Shown piece by piece: positions 1-15,166 of a DNA stretch of 64,000 nt. The notes under the pieces are model-generated. The model was given only the letters and a program-made list of their open reading frames with translations, searched no databases and was not told where the DNA came from. The position numbers and the translations under genes were made by a program. Position 1 is the stretch's first letter, and each line of letters begins with the position of its first letter. The stretch covers positions 1,547,894-1,611,893 of the forward strand of contig VFFE01007504.1 of the NCBI GenBank assembly GCA_008921705.1, in the 5' to 3' direction. This DNA is from Burhinus oedicnemus. Lineage: Eukaryota > Chordata > Aves > Charadriiformes > Burhinidae.

Positions 1-3000
1 CAGCAATACAGGAACATTTTTCATTAAGCTTTTCCAGGGGACTTTTGGCCTTTTCAACTTTCACATAAAATTAAGATTATACAAACCTAAAAAATTATCT
101 TTATTAAGAAGGTGAGGGCGAAGGCACCCCTTTCTCCATGTAAGCATCTGAGGATTTCTCCTTGGCTGCTAAGGGTTTGTGTTGGGTAAAGAAACACTCC
201 TAACAAACCAGCATTCTTTTCCACATGATCAGAGCTAACCAGCCCCCCTGCAGGCAAAATGACCAATCAAATCAGCTTTACATGAAAACCAACCCCCTCC
301 CCCCCAACACTACAAACACAGGAATGAGACATACAAACCCATTTTCTTACTTTTTTTTTTTAAAAAAAAAGACCTCTGCCAACCACTTGTGGGAAGTTTC
401 TTGCCAGTGCTGGGACCAATACACAAGACCAGCCCAATCCCTCTCCTGGAGCCCAGGTATTCCCCTTCTCCTGCACACAAACCCTTCAAAGATCGGTAAG
501 TACACAAAATTTTTTCTTTTTTCTTATTGTAGAATTAGACATTTTTCTGTCATTCTGTAATCAAAGAAATCAAAGTTGTTTTCAGGGGAGAGTTTTATTC
601 CTAAAGCTTGCTTAATTAAGTATCACCTTAAACAAAATGGTTTCTGATTCCCCCCTCCAAAAAGAAAATGCTCTCTCAGGTGACCATAGTCCTAGCAGCA
701 AAACCAAAGTCATCAAGCAATGTTTTTTCAGAAAGCTTTCAAGATAAATAGTGCTGGAAAGACTCTGCACCACTCTGCAAACAGGGAGCACTCACAAGCC
801 TACAGCCAAGGTGTTACCCAGCCAAGTGTTATGGAAGAGTCATCCCCACCTTCTTGCTGAATGTATTATAACTCAGCATTTAACTTCAATTCCTTCAAAT
901 TAAATAAATGAGATTCACCTCTTCAAGCCTGCTTTTACCATTTCTAATTATATCTCATGCCTTCAATCATTTTCAACCAATGCATCCTGACTGTGCTTAT
1001 GAACACACTGTTGCAAGCAGCACTGCTGCTCAGGAAACCATGCACAGGCATCAAGTGTGAACTACGACATCCTAGAAAACTCAGTCACTCTAGGCAAGCC
1101 ATTAGGAAGTTTGCATCACATAGGGCAGGACTGCTCTTCAAAAACAGCAAGTTCTACAAAAAAATGCATGGCAGCAGACTTATATCACTACAGCCTTACA
1201 TCAAATATCCTCCCTCTTAACTCTACATTTATTCCTCCATTAACAATACTTAATTTTGCATTCAAGTTTCTCTGTAAGGATTTAATATATACTAACATAC
1301 TTCAAAGCCTTTAACAACATTTAAGCAAAGTCTCAGTAAAGTTCTTCCACTTCTCTAAAGGTGGCTAGACTAGTTGGTCCACTAAGATCCTACTTCATAA
1401 TCAACAATTACGGTTCATATGGATCCTCACAGTATTTTCGGCATGCTGTACTATGTGAAAATACATTATACATAAAACAGAGCATTACAGATGTCCCCAA
1501 AAAGCAAGTATATAAGCAGTTTTGCTTTCTGTACTATAAGAAAAGACATACTCTCCCATTTTATCAAAATTTGGGGGGTTTGGTGGTTTGTTTTGTTTTT
1601 ATAAGTGCATTCTGTCACAGAAGGTCAGAAGTACAAGCTCTCACATCCTATACTTTGTGGCACCTGCTTTGAAAAGCATGACTTGGGCTCAACAAATTGA
1701 AGTTCCTGTTTTTAAAAGACTGATTTACATATTTAACAAGTCCTGCAAATTTATCTTAATTCTGCAGACTGCTTGGAAAAAAGTTTTGTCACAAACTACT
1801 CCCATTCATCTCAATGAGGCATTAGCTACAAAACCTAAAGGACAAACATGTTTGAAATTTTAACTATCCTACTACCAACTGCAGCATAAGCTTTCAACCG
1901 AAGCAGTTGTTGTAACTGAATTACTACATTTCTAAGATTGTCCCCTCCAGTCATGCCATCAATACTGAAAAAAACCTTCATTTCCTAATACTAATGTCAG
2001 AGCATCTCAAAGATTGCCATTCAATCTAAAAATAACAATACTGAGATTTTAATAGCATGAAAAGTGCCTTTATAAAAAATAATAAACTTAGTTTGTTCTT
2101 GCTGCAAAGTGCAGAGGCAGCAAAACATCTGAATGATCACAGCTTAGAGTACAGAGATGGTGTTTAAATCTCAACTAGCACAAGGTTCTGTGGACCCAGG
2201 TCAAATAAAGAGGGTATGTACACATTCCCAGAGGTGCATGCCAGCACCACCTGGGTTCTAATAAATCTTCAAATTATGCTACAGTTGTATGCAGTTTTTG
2301 CAGTTACTCCCAGCAAACAGCAGATCCTCTTGACTACATTGCTGTCATAATGAAGCAGCGCACTATAAACTGCCTCAAATCCCTTCCAAGGTCTATTAGA
2401 ACAGATTTTGTTAAGAGTAGAAGTTGGGCAGGTAGGGCAGCACTGCAGAAGTCTCCCCTGAACACAGCTGCACATAAAGGCAGCATTCAGGGTCCTAAAA
2501 GGGTTGCAGGTGCATTAGTGTAGCAAGCTGAAAACAGGCTGGAAGCATCACTTCAAATGCCTTCAACTGAGAAGGCAAACAAAAAGAAAATTAAGACCCT
2601 GCTGCAAATGAGTCCCCCTGCAATCGTACCAGAGTCTTAACAGCTGAGCTTCTGCTGTCAAGAGAAAAGCTAAGGCAAGAGGAAGAGGAAAGAAACATGG
2701 TGGCATGAAGCAGCAGTGTAACAAAGAGCTGTCACAACACAAGGAAGATCTCAATCAAAAAGGCAAAGCGTGGGAGATCAGTGTGCTGGATCTTGAATTT
2801 CAGAAATGCAAGCAATATCCTAGAGCTGCAAGGCAAAGTTTTATGACACATAAATCATTAGCAAGCCAGGTCAGTTTAGAACCTGTCTGACTGCTAGGAA
2901 AAGGGAAACTGTGACTTCAATTTAAAAAGGTAGTACTCACCCTACCTTGACTTGTCTTAGTATTCTGTACAGAAGAAGCCAGAATGAGGGAGAACGATGG

Positions 3001-6000
3001 TAAAGAGATTTAAAAAAAGCTAAGATGACATACGCACTGGAGTTGGTGATAGCCATTTAATTTTCAAGAGACTGGAAACAGGAAGGATTAGACACACTGA
3101 ATGCATGATAAAAGACTGATCAACATGCCAAAAGAGGTTCAGAAAAGTAATTTCTGACAGTTCCTGTCTTTCCAGTCAAGGGCTATCAGCTAGGAGATGG
3201 AGAGAGAAGGAACACCCCAAAGTTACAACAGTTTCACAAGTCAGGAACCAGGAAAAGCAAAACCAGACAAACAAGTATAACAAAAGGTTAAGAGATGGCA
3301 TTAGACAAATCTGGATTAGAAACACAGTATGTATTTAGCAGTGGAGACAAGTATTCTCTAACAAACAATGCAGACTTTCTTTCCAAGTCAAAGTTGAATG
3401 TCTTTCCTAAAACATACACTGTTTGAAACTGGGGTCAATGGGTAGATGTCGAGGACCACGCTGGGCAGGGAATCAGATGGTCTCAATTGTACTTTGCAAC
3501 TTCATTAATTTATCACTAGCAAAGAAAGAAGGTATTTATATTTTTTACTACAGCGGGCAAGGAAAGGAGTAGACAGAAGACAATAATTCTTTTAAAATTC
3601 AAAGTCACATCTACTTTTAAGTTGACTCTGCTTTTGAGAATACAGAAGACCAATCCTCCAGCCCAGGTAAACTATTTCTCACAGGGCAGCTCTTTCATCT
3701 CTTATTCTGAACCAAGTGCATTGCTCTCAAGAGCTTATCAGCAGGTTCTTTTACCCATTTCTCCCCACCCCAAGAAGTTGAGACTTGTGGCTTGTGAAAA
3801 AAAAAAAAACAAAACAAAAACCCGGTTTTGAAACTCAAGCTTACAGGCCTCCAATGCTATCACTGCCATCTAATTAGATACTGCCACCTAATTAGATACC
3901 TGATATTTTAAATAGAGGCCTACATCAAATGAGACCAGAGCAGTAACCTGGTTAACCTCAGCAGGCAAATTCCCCTGCTGAGAGTCTCAAGGAGCAGAGA
4001 CACAGGACTGTTGTGAAATGTGCTGCTGGGGACTAATGGAGGTTCCTCTTTCTCAAGTACCTTCGAAATCTGTCAGTAATGGATTCTCCCCCATAGAAAA
4101 GATCTCAAACAACTTGATCGTGAACACCAACTCAATTTTTTCAGAGCTTTAAGTCAACATTAAGTGATTAATCACCACTCTAGAAAGCTCCTTAATCAAC
4201 AAAATTGAGACCCCACAATGCTTACAGCATTTTGCTCTGTCTGCAGTGCTCAAGCACACTACCTTAGCATTAATGTGCAGAAGATCTGAAGTGTAGCCAA
4301 GAAAAATGTATCACATTAAGAGAAAAAGAAACATATACATTAAGTATGTAAAACACTGTAGAAAAGTCTTCTGTCACCAATCAGTCAGTATTAGATTCAT
4401 TCTCACAGCACCTGCTTGTTTTGCAAACCCAAATTACTTGGAGGCTATGAGGCAGATGCTGCCCTCAAAGTACCATAAGAATTTACACAAACACACTACG
4501 TTGTTTGGTTTGGGTTTTTTTCCCCCAAGGATGCATGAGGTTTACATCCAGAAGCATTTTGCTCTGTAAGTGTTCTCTTCTATTCAAGTAAGGGAGTGCT
4601 TCTTGCAAGTACTGCTTACTCTAAGATGATAAAACGAAGGCATCGTCCACAGCTCATTTTGAGCATGGTCCCCATCATCCTTCCCATTCAGAGATGCCCA
4701 TTTTCCATCTCCTTCAAGGCATCCAGAAGAGCTCTTCTAATTCTTAGCACAAGGACTCTGCTCTACAGACAAGTTACTAATCATCTGGTTCCTGAAGCAT
4801 TTAAAATTGTATTCAGGTTATTGTAAATTCCGTAACAGTGCAAGACTGAAAACTGTCATTTAGAGAACTATATAGTAGACCAAAGATCAAACTCAGATAA
4901 AGGGGGGGGTGTGTGTGCGTCATGCTATAAACTGAACGGACTATGATCAGAATCCCGCAAGAAAAGTACCCTGGTACTACTGACCAGGAGAATCTCAGAA
5001 AGTATTCTTTGGCACAGGAAGTGGTTTTGAAATATTTGTTCTAGGAGACATGAATTAGAAAATAAAAATGAGGGGAAAACTACCAAATTCTACTCAGGCC
5101 ATCACCTACTTTACCTCCTTTGACTACAGCATGGATAGGAGAAATAGCTGGATGGTTCTGAGAACCTACAGAAGGAAAGAAAAATTAAAATCTAGCTAAA
5201 TATCCACTGTCATGCCAATTCTCTTACTTCATTATGCGTTAAGCCCAAGTAAAAGAAAGAATGTTTTGTAATTATTAGAATTTGGTATCAAAAACCAGTC
5301 ATGAAAACTGTTTTACAGGATCAATGGTAACAGGAAAGATTTTTTACCTTTCATAAATTCATTCTGAAGTTCAGGAACCTTAGATCTCATATGTTTCAAG
5401 ATAAAACTAAGACAGCACTCTTGGGGGGAAAAAATCCTGTTCCTCTAGCCTGTCTGTACACTTGTATTATACACTGAAACAGTCTTAAGTCAGAGAAAGG
5501 TCAAAATTGATGACAAACATACAAAATTTACTAAATACACCATGTATAATTATGACCTGCAGAATCTGTTTTTCTTTAAAATATTCCATTGTTCTATAAA
5601 CACGATTCCTCACAACCTTCTTTAAGTAGGTTGTACACATTATGAAGTCTCTACTTTACTTGAACCCCTATTTATTTTAGTCTGTCCCAGGTGAACTTTA
5701 AATATTCAGTATTTATAACATTTACAGATTGGAGTGGCTAGCGTCTTTTCAAAAGACACTCAGCATTCCTGACAAGTTTGTTTACTTTCAAACCTCAAAA
5801 CTTGCCAAAAGAGCCTAACATCTCAAATACCTACAAGTATCCATTTTGCTTCCCACATTTGCAATTCCACCTTCACCCCCCAATTCCCACACACTTGCTG
5901 TCCTATTTTCTTATTTGGTCACTAATAAAAAAATACACTGCTTAGGCAGACTAAGCTTCAAATTATATCACAGTATATTTTTAGTATTAGTCTCCTGCCC

Positions 6001-6669
6001 TTTTTTTACTCGATCATTACATAAACAGCCTCAGACTCACAGAAGCAGCTCTGCCCTGAATACTGTAATTCTGCTTAACTGGACATGATGGGTGCAGACA
6101 GCAGTCATCTTCTGAGCTAGACAAGTCTGAAAGGGCTACCAGGTAAACTACAGCATTCCCCTAAAAATGCATAAATGCGTTAGAGAAATAATACAATAAA
6201 CATTATTCCCATAGTACTACTGTTCATAGTATTCATAATAGTATCGGTAAACTAGTATATTCTGCTAAAAAGAAGTTTCAAAAACTAATATAATCAGACA
6301 AAATTCAGTTTCTTTTCAGATACAGTATGCCTAATCCCATCCCACTCACACCTGAAGAATTACAGCATGTGACTCAAATGCAAATTTAGGAAGGTAAAGC
6401 ATGAAAGTTATATTTAAACAACTAAGCAGGGAAAATTTGAGAAGTAGTCAGATTTTTTAACTTAATCTTTTTTAGCAAAGTATTACCACAAACAGTGGTA
6501 AATTCCTCTCCAGGCTCCTGACTTAATCTTCTCTGGATTGCAATGTATAAGCCTTCCTTTGTTGGCTGCAGTATTTCAACCCCTGCTGATGTGTCAAAAA
6601 CTGTGAATGTTAGGCAAAATACAAATATGCTGCATTGTATCACATTATTTCATTTCTTCTCTTTTCTAG
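1..6669. other. GIGYF2 intron / KCNJ13 5' flank, no coding exon seen
   Basis: This AT-rich sequence lies upstream of the first KCNJ13 coding exon and inside a long GIGYF2 intron. I see no open frame resembling either gene and no recognisable transposon. One or more untranslated 5' exons and the promoter of KCNJ13 should lie here, but no sequence signal fixes their position. A short tandem repeat with TAATTA cores at 3862-3897 and short G or A runs are the only local structures. Confidence 0.6.
3862..3897. repeat. 18-bp tandem duplication with homeodomain-type cores
   Basis: Two adjacent 18-base units, 3862-3879 and 3880-3897, differ at one base (actgccatctaattagat and actgccacctaattagat). 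Each carries a TAATTA palindrome, the core bound by many homeodomain proteins. It lies about 2.8 kb upstream of the KCNJ13 coding start. The repeat is seen directly; a regulatory role is speculation. Confidence 0.75.
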
Positions 6670-8053
<1,384 letters not shown>

Positions 8054-8676
8054 GTGCTTTCGTGGCAAAGATCGCCCGACCAAAGAATCGGGCATTCTCC
8101 ATCCGCTTTACCCGCTCTGCTGTAGTGGCACACACTGAGGGGAAGCCATACCTTATGTTCCAGGTGGCCAACACACGCTCCAGCCCACTGACTAGCATCC
8201 AAGTTTCTGCTATACTTTACCAAGAACAAGAGAATGGGCAACTGCACCAAACTAGTGTTGACTTCCACCTAGACAATGTTACTTCGGATGAGTGTCCTTT
8301 TTTCATCTTTCCACTGACCTACTACCATTCAATCACTCCATCCAGCCCCCTGGCTGCTCTACTCCAAAGAGAAGCTACTCGCCATTTTGAGCTGGTTGTT
8401 TTTCTGTCAGCAGTGCAGGAGGGCACAGGAGAAACGTGTCAAAGGAGAACATCCTACCTCCCCTCAGAGATCATGCTGTACCATCGCTTCGCCTCCGTGC
8501 TAGCCCGCAGTGCCAAGGGTGAGTATCAGATCAAGATGGAGAATTTTGACAAGACTATTCCTGAGCTCCCAGCTGCAGCTGACTCAAAGAGTCCAAAAAG
8601 GACTGACAAGGAGATCCGCATCAATGGACAGCACACCGACAGCTTCCAGCTCTCCGAGACTGGCCTCACAGAATAG
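8054..8676 (+). CDS. KCNJ13: KCNJ13 coding exon 2: Kir7.1 cytoplasmic domain
   Basis: This exon completes the channel with the cytoplasmic immunoglobulin-like domain typical of Kir proteins, ending at TAG 8674-8676. The acceptor is gatgcag|GTGCTTTC. It begins with [14 protein letters not shown], where R164 and R168 match human R162 (PIP2 contact; R162W causes snowflake vitreoretinal degeneration) and R166. [13 protein letters not shown] carries an RRTS protein kinase A site at S289, equivalent to human S287. The C-terminus QLSETGLTE is nearly identical to the mammalian end. Exons 1 and 2 join in frame over 1107 bases from 6670 (1089 from 6688) with no frameshift or internal stop, so the gene looks intact. 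It is antisense to GIGYF2 and lies entirely inside one of its introns. Confidence 0.97.
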
Positions 8677-8925
8677 AGAGAATAGACTTTGAACTTTGTG
8701 CTTTTTTAATTATTATTACATTAAACTTTCAGGTTCCACTTACAACCTTCCTTCCTTGCCTGCCCTTGCTACCTTCTAGCAATCTTCCTCTTGTACTCCC
8801 ATCCTTTTGATTACAACATGATACGCAGAGTAAAGAGAACTGGTGTGCCCATGTAAGCTGAGGAGGGGCTAGATTAACCATCCAGGATGGAGTCAGGTAC
8901 AAGAATCACAGTACTAATTCTTGGA

Positions 8926-8931
8926 AATAAA
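8926..8931 (+). terminator. KCNJ13: Candidate KCNJ13 proximal polyadenylation signal
   Basis: A canonical AATAAA lies 250 bases after the stop codon on the coding strand. It is the first canonical signal after the stop. No downstream element was checked beyond inspection. Confidence 0.45.
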
Positions 8932-9639
8932 AAGAGCTACCTGCTGAATTCACCAGACTATGATTAAAGCCGCATTGACTCCGAAAGGGGAGACCTTCAA
9001 AACTCCCAAAACTGACCAAAATCATAATTAACCAGCTTGTGACAAAACGGATAATACAAAAGAAAAATCTCAGTCAAAACCCATATGGGGCCATTCAGTA
9101 AATATATTAGTTCTGGGATAAGCAACTCTGTTCATCCAAGATCCTAATTTTTCTGTTCTCTTAACTCTTTGGGGATACAGTTATATCAGTTTTCAGACGA
9201 CTGAATTCACTCTTAGAAAGTACTGCCAATCTCTCATGGCAGTGAAAGGCACTCCTGCTGTGCTTATTAGGCAAAATTGTAAATTCTAACTGTAGTTCTT
9301 CATTCTGCCAAATAAGAGAACATCTCATTTCAAGACACTATCAGAAAATCTTGATGTATGTGACAAATGCTGCAGTGGAAATTTTTTTCATATTTGGAAA
9401 CAACGAATAAGTTATTTAGCAAGGCTATTCTAAATTAATTCATGTATTTTATTTTTTTTTTTAAAAAGACCATACATTCCTCATGTTCTCACCTTTGCGC
9501 TGCTTGTCTCAAGTAGATCTGACCCAGAAGGATGCACTATATACACAAGTAGAACTACATTTGTTTATATTTTATGCTTTAACATCAATATTTGCCTGTA
9601 CACACAGCACAAAAATAGAGACACTTGAATCAATTTTAA

Positions 9640-9645
9640 AATAAA
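9640..9645 (+). terminator. KCNJ13: Candidate KCNJ13 distal polyadenylation signal
   Basis: A canonical AATAAA lies in the tract ttttaaaataaaaaatt about 0.96 kb after the stop. The A-rich context makes chance occurrence possible. Confidence 0.4.
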
Positions 9646-9665
9646 AAATTAAAACAAACTTTATG

Positions 9666-12600
9666 TGAGACTTTTGTATTTAAGTGCCTCATAAACCTTT
9701 TGCAATTAAGACACTGTTCTGCAGCTCCTAAATAATTTAAGAAGGTAAAGGATAAACAGAATGATAGATAATTATTTCCAAGCTCTCAACAAAAGCAGTG
9801 CCTGTTACCTGTTCATACTTGAACAGTCAAGTACCAAAATAAAGTAAAAATTACCTTCCAAAGGTAAAAGACTTCCAAGAAACCAAGATGGCATAAATAG
9901 CAACTTCCATTGACAACAGAGTAATATACACTACCAAATATGCTTCCTTTTAACTTCACTGAAGCGGTCAGCAGCAGGAAAAATGGTCTCAAGCTACCTG
10001 ATAAGATACTGTTTAGCTGAATTCTCCTCAAGCCCCAAAACTTTGTTAACTAAAGGATGTTCACAATCCGAAAGAGGTTAGCAAAAAGCTACTTTGTTTT
10101 AGGGGCTGGGAAAATGGGAAACAGACCCATAGAGGCATTTCACACAGGGAGGGGGGATAAGGCAGAAGGCCCATGTTTTCATTGCAAGTCAGCTCTCATT
10201 CCAAAACTGTTCAAGTATTACCTCCCTACATTCCAGACCTCAGATACTCTCAAAATCTCTTTTTTAAAATTTAATTTTATGTGAAAGCATTCATGAATAT
10301 TGTTGAGCTTGGAGAGCAACACACCATCATGTTACTTTGCCTTCCTCCCTACTTTTCTTAGCTGTTGACCCATATGCAGTCTAAAGATCCCTCTTCCACC
10401 CCTCGTATCAGTACCAATAAAATTAAAGTACTTCTTGCAAGTGTTATTTCCACATTCTCTACCAATATAAGGCATTGAGAAGAGTCCTACAAATTGAGAA
10501 CCAGTGCAAGAGCAGTAGAACGGATTCCTGTGACAAGTCTGAAATAACCATTTAGGGAAAAAGAGCAGTATTTTGTGTAAGGTATTGGTTTTCCCATATA
10601 TCACATACTCCAGTCTCAGACAAACCAATTGTTCTAAAATTCAGATGCCTAATCCCAACAGGACGGTAATATAATCTCACCATTTAGAGCCAAAGACATA
10701 AAAAGGTATTTCTAATTTCAATTAACATCTGATCAAAATGTGAGCTGCTTTGTTTGTTTTAGCGAATGACTTGATACTTCAAAGTTATCTTGGTTTTTAA
10801 ATTATTTTCTATTTATACATTTCATTTAAAAGGGGGTACTACAGCAAATGTAAAGAAAAAAGTATGTTTAGTATGCACTAAATGCAATCTTCAAATACTA
10901 CATTTTGGAATGCAAGGCTGAAGAATACTACAGAAGCAAATTAGACAGATAAACACAACTGTGTAGTTAATTCAGAACAGCTGCTGAACAAGGAATAGAC
11001 AAAACACCCCTATTGCTTTTACAGTTCCACAGAACTGGTGAACCATGGACATCTGATAAAGTATTGGAAATAGGCCATGGCCCAAATTTGAATACAAGCC
11101 TAGAAAAATTGCTGATGGGCTCTGATCTATGCTTTGGCTACCACTTCAAGAGCAAGTTGGTGATGAACTTTCTTCGGATGCACTTCTTGCTAGCGAGGTA
11201 GGGAAGAAAAATAAGCCAGGCAGAATAAGGGAAAGTGCAATTCAAAGAAATTCAACATCCTTTTTATAGTTACTTGAATACCTGGTTTATATTCAAGTCT
11301 TCCTAACCTAACCAAAAAATACATACTAAACAGCACTCAATCAGGTTCCACAACTGACTTTCTAGATGTTTTCTTTAATCTACATTACAATTATTTACTA
11401 CCAGCGTGTAATTGCTGGTAACTAATCAAATCCCCTCAGCTACTAAGCTGGTATTAGTAAAGGGGCTGCACAGAAAATTAAGCAGCTTTTGTGCAGTTCT
11501 AAGACAGCCATGATCAAGAAAACAACTTGCTCATTTTCTTTGCTAATGGCCTCAGCCTTCCAGAAGCAATTTGTGTTCTCAATGAAGTCTGTCAGAACTG
11601 TGACAGTCTGCAACAGAAAACTCGCAAATACTTTGTGCATCTTCAACTCGCATACTGAAACCAGGAACAGGTATTGTTTATGTTAGGAATCAGTCAAATG
11701 TAACCTTGCAAACTGTTGTGAGCACTGAAAAGCAATCATTAATTTTTAAGAACAGCATATTGATCATATTTGAGAAGTAATTCTTTGTTGAAGGTCTATT
11801 ACTTTTTTAATTTCATGATTTTTAATTGAAGGGTTCTTGCATTGTCATCCATTATGAATGCCCAGAAGAGTTTAATATTTGATCTCTTATTAATTCTGTA
11901 ATGTGATCACCCAGGACAAGGAATATGAAAAAGCTGGCAACTCAGTAAATTATGTAATTTGAGGCTAATCCAAGGCCCTTACAAAAGAACAGTGAGAAAA
12001 TGAAGCATAATAAAGTTGGAGAATAAAATCCTAAACTAAGGAGTTTAACCAGGGTAACAGAAACCAATATATGCATCTTCTAAAGCATGTTAGCCTGAAT
12101 TATAAACTGCCTGACAATTCACTCCTTGATTTTACTGCTTTACATGTGGTATACTAGTGCTTGGTATTAACATGGAGCTTCTTTTGGCATACCTATATCC
12201 CTATCTCATTCTCAAAATACTTTGTCACTTGAAAGCCTTTACATAACATTAACTATTTGTTTATTAATCATGGCTCAAGTCAAAACAGATCAACACTTTG
12301 TTACTTTTTTTGTGCTCTCCACCTTATTTCTACAGTCCTCCCACTTATTGGGACATTAATCTCTAACATAGCAATATGCAAACAAATTACTATGTTTAAA
12401 CAAATTTTTTTTTATTAAAACTTCAGAAAGATTGCAGGTCTCTTGCCTCTATCATACCGTGCTACAGAGCTTTTAGCCAAGTAAGATCAAACTAGAAGAG
12501 AAATAGAACAAGAGACTCAAGAGGAGCAATCAGGTACTACAGAAAGATTCATCATCGTGATGATGATTTGAGATTAAGCACGGTATCTCTCACAATGAAC

Positions 12601-14458
12601 CAGGACTTCCAACAAAGCACATGGGGACACCAACTTCTCTAGAAAATGGTTGAGAGAAGATGCATTCTGAAGTTCCGATCACTAGAAGCTGCTACAAACA
12701 AGACATGCTTTAACCCCCCATGTTCAGGCAGAAGTCGGCTTCAGTAAGGACATCTTGCATACTGTAGATTCTTCTCAGTTTCAATTAGGAGATACATCTC
12801 ATCCTAAACTAGCACGCAGTATTTTTATCACAGTCTTAATCAGAAATGCGGTACATTCCATAGTCTGGATCTGGAAGTGTTGTAATTTTATCACAAGAAC
12901 AGGAAGGGGCTAAATAAATAAAATTCAATCAACTGTGGTAGATACTACTTTTACATTCATTTGTCTTCTGTAAAAAAATGCAGTACTTAAATCTCAGCAG
13001 CACTTTTTTTTTTTAATTTATTTTTTTATTTTTCCCCCAAACAGTCTCTGAATAAAGACACACTGGAAGTCCAAAGTTTCACTACTGGCATTTAAGATGA
13101 ACAATCTCAGACCAATCTCAAGTTATTTTTAGAAGTACCCTCTTTGTAAGGAGAGCAATGAGGAAAACAAGCACCATCTTAGATTTGTGCTGTTTTTCAA
13201 CTTAAAAAGCAGAAAAATAAGAGCACTCAAAATATATGAAAATCAATTCATACATGGAGAGAGGATTGGGAGGGCTTTGAAAGCAAACATAGTAAATTAA
13301 GACTCCCAAGATATGTGCCACCATGCTAATCTGGACAATTATTAAGATAGAAATTTATGCTACTCTCCCTAAAAAAATATTGACAGCTAAGCAGCGGTTG
13401 AAATACATTCCTGCCAACTTTTAATTGCAACTGAGTCTCTTTGGTTTTGTTCGCCTTGAAATCCAACCTGCAACTGTCTTTTCTGACCTATGATTTATCT
13501 ATACATTCACTACAGAGGATATTTAAAGACCAAAAGATCCTCTGGGTCCTAAAAGGGCAAGACTCATTGTCAGCAAGCTTTTACTAGTACCACAACTCTC
13601 ACTAAGCACGGATACAGTACGTGCATGTGGAAACATGCCACAGAGAAAGAGCAAGGTGCCACCAGAGAATGATCAATGCATGATCCCACGAAGCAGAAAT
13701 CATCGCACTTGCAATTTAAGTTTATAGAGGAGAGCTTGAACGTTCTTACCACTCAGAATACAGAGTGGATATGTTCCATCTCCAAGATGACAACCCAATC
13801 CAAGTTCAGCTGAACATTCAGACAGACATACGGGGTCAAAATTAAGGATCCAGTATTCTGCCTGAATGTGGCCAGTGTGAAGCATTTGAGAAACAGAATA
13901 GGAGAGGAATAACCTGATAACCTGAATGAACAGAAGATTTGTATGACGACTTAAACTAATTTGACAGACAGTAAATCCATCAGCATGGGAACCTCAAAAC
14001 ATTGCTGCTGGGATCTACCTCACACTAACAAACATTCAAAAAATTAACAGTTCACATGGTCCAGAAGTCCTAGATACCAAAACAGCACAGGCCAGGAACA
14101 TTTAAAAGCTGCAGTGAAAAGGCATATTGCCACAGCACACCTGTTAATCCACAAAGACTGCTTTCACAGAGGTACAGGAATTCAGTTTCAGCTGTAGACA
14201 TCATATCTTAATTGAATACACAGAGCATACTGCAGATTTTTCCTATCTAAAACGTTTAAATGTCTAATAGCAAAAACAACACAAAATAAGAAAAACACTT
14301 TGAGAACGCATTTAGGTAACTTGGCACAGTATCACGAATCTTGTATCAACAATATACTTGGAGCAAAAAGAAAGGTTTATGGACATATAGATCCCTTCCC
14401 CCAAAACACACCCTGCTCCTCCCTCCCATTTTCTGCCCATGCAGTAACAAAACCATAC
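9666..14458. other. GIGYF2 intron 3' of KCNJ13, nothing recognised
   Basis: This AT-rich intronic sequence separates the probable KCNJ13 3' end from the nearest GIGYF2 exon. I searched by eye for the next GIGYF2 exon (the segment after the KPGRKD stretch) on the minus strand and did not find it. Short open frames here have no recognisable similarity. Homopolymer A/T tracts are common, for example near 13010. Confidence 0.6.
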
Positions 14459-14499
14459 CTGGATCTTTTCGCCCCGGTTTTTCAAAGCGTCTGTCTCCC
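14459..14499 (-). CDS. GIGYF2: GIGYF2 coding exon (GDRRFEKPGRKDP)
   Basis: This short 41-base exon encodes GDRRFEKPGRKDP plus split codons at each end. The acceptor is CCTTTCTAG|GGGAGA and the donor CCAG|GTATGG. It continues in phase from the exon at 15055-15166, the split codon AG|G giving Arg. The basic RRFEKPGRKD stretch matches the vertebrate protein just after the SQSWEER segment. It is the most downstream GIGYF2 exon in this window. The following intron is at least 14.4 kb and contains KCNJ13 on the other strand. Confidence 0.93.
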
Positions 14500-15054
14500 C
14501 TAGAAAGGCAGAACAGAAGTTTCAAATAAGGTTTTGGAACTGCTACTCTCATTTCAGGTGTGGTTTGGGGTTTTTTTTTGTTTTTACTTGGTACCAGGCT
14601 TTTTTAAAATTGGAGCTCGATGAACAGTATCTTTAGAGGTCCAAGGGACAACTGAAGTTTTCAGGGACACATACACACACAGCCTTTGGCAACTAGGTAG
14701 GCTTTGAAATGTGAGCCTAAGCACTGTCAGCAGTGTTGAGACAAAAATTGAAGCGAATCCTTTAGCAATCCATGTTTTCACCCATTATTTCCACAGCAAC
14801 TGTCATAATTTATGTTCTCTCATAGTTCCTTCTTCCCAGGAACTCTGAAGAAAAATTCTTTGCAAAAATATTCTTTTACTTGCTCCTGAGTTTCTAGAAA
14901 CATTACTGTGTTGTCTCTGTCTTAGAAATTCAGACACTCCACTCACAGATACACTTAATCACCTTTCCTAAAGTGTTTTTTATGAACTCAAAAGGCACAA
15001 ATGGAAGCTGAGCAGATGTATGTAAAAGAACTTTAAGGGCTAGAGTTCTGTTAC
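14500..15054 (-). other. GIGYF2: GIGYF2 intron (short)
   Basis: This 555-base intron starts GTAACA and ends CTTTCTAG on the minus strand. Nothing else was recognised in it. Confidence 0.88.
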
Positions 15055-15166
15055 CTTTCCTCCCAACTCTGTGATCTGTGCATTTCCCTGCCCCCTCCTC
15101 GCCCAAATCCACCCTCCACTTCATCAAAACTTCTTTGGTAGAAACCGCTTTCTCCTCGGCCTCTGC
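15055..15166 (-). CDS. GIGYF2: GIGYF2 coding exon (RG-rich, SFDEVEGGFGRGGG...SQSWEER)
   Basis: This 112-base exon has acceptor CTTTTCAG|GC and donor GGAAAG|GTAACA. It encodes, after a split Gly codon, RGRGESGFYQRSFDEVEG followed by a Gly/Arg stretch and MHRSQSWEER. This matches vertebrate GIGYF2 closely. RG-rich stretches of this type are low-complexity and often RNA-binding or methylated; that role is inferred. The phases (2 bases to complete the first codon, 2 left over) agree with both neighbouring exons. Confidence 0.95.

Larger units (their letters stand above)
8677..9665 (+). other. KCNJ13: KCNJ13 3' UTR (probable extent)
   Basis: Untranslated sequence follows the stop codon. AATAAA hexamers occur at 8926-8931 and 9640-9645. 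The second lies in an A-rich tract followed by a T/G-rich stretch, so both a short and a long 3' UTR are possible. The true cleavage site cannot be fixed from sequence alone. Confidence 0.55.
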
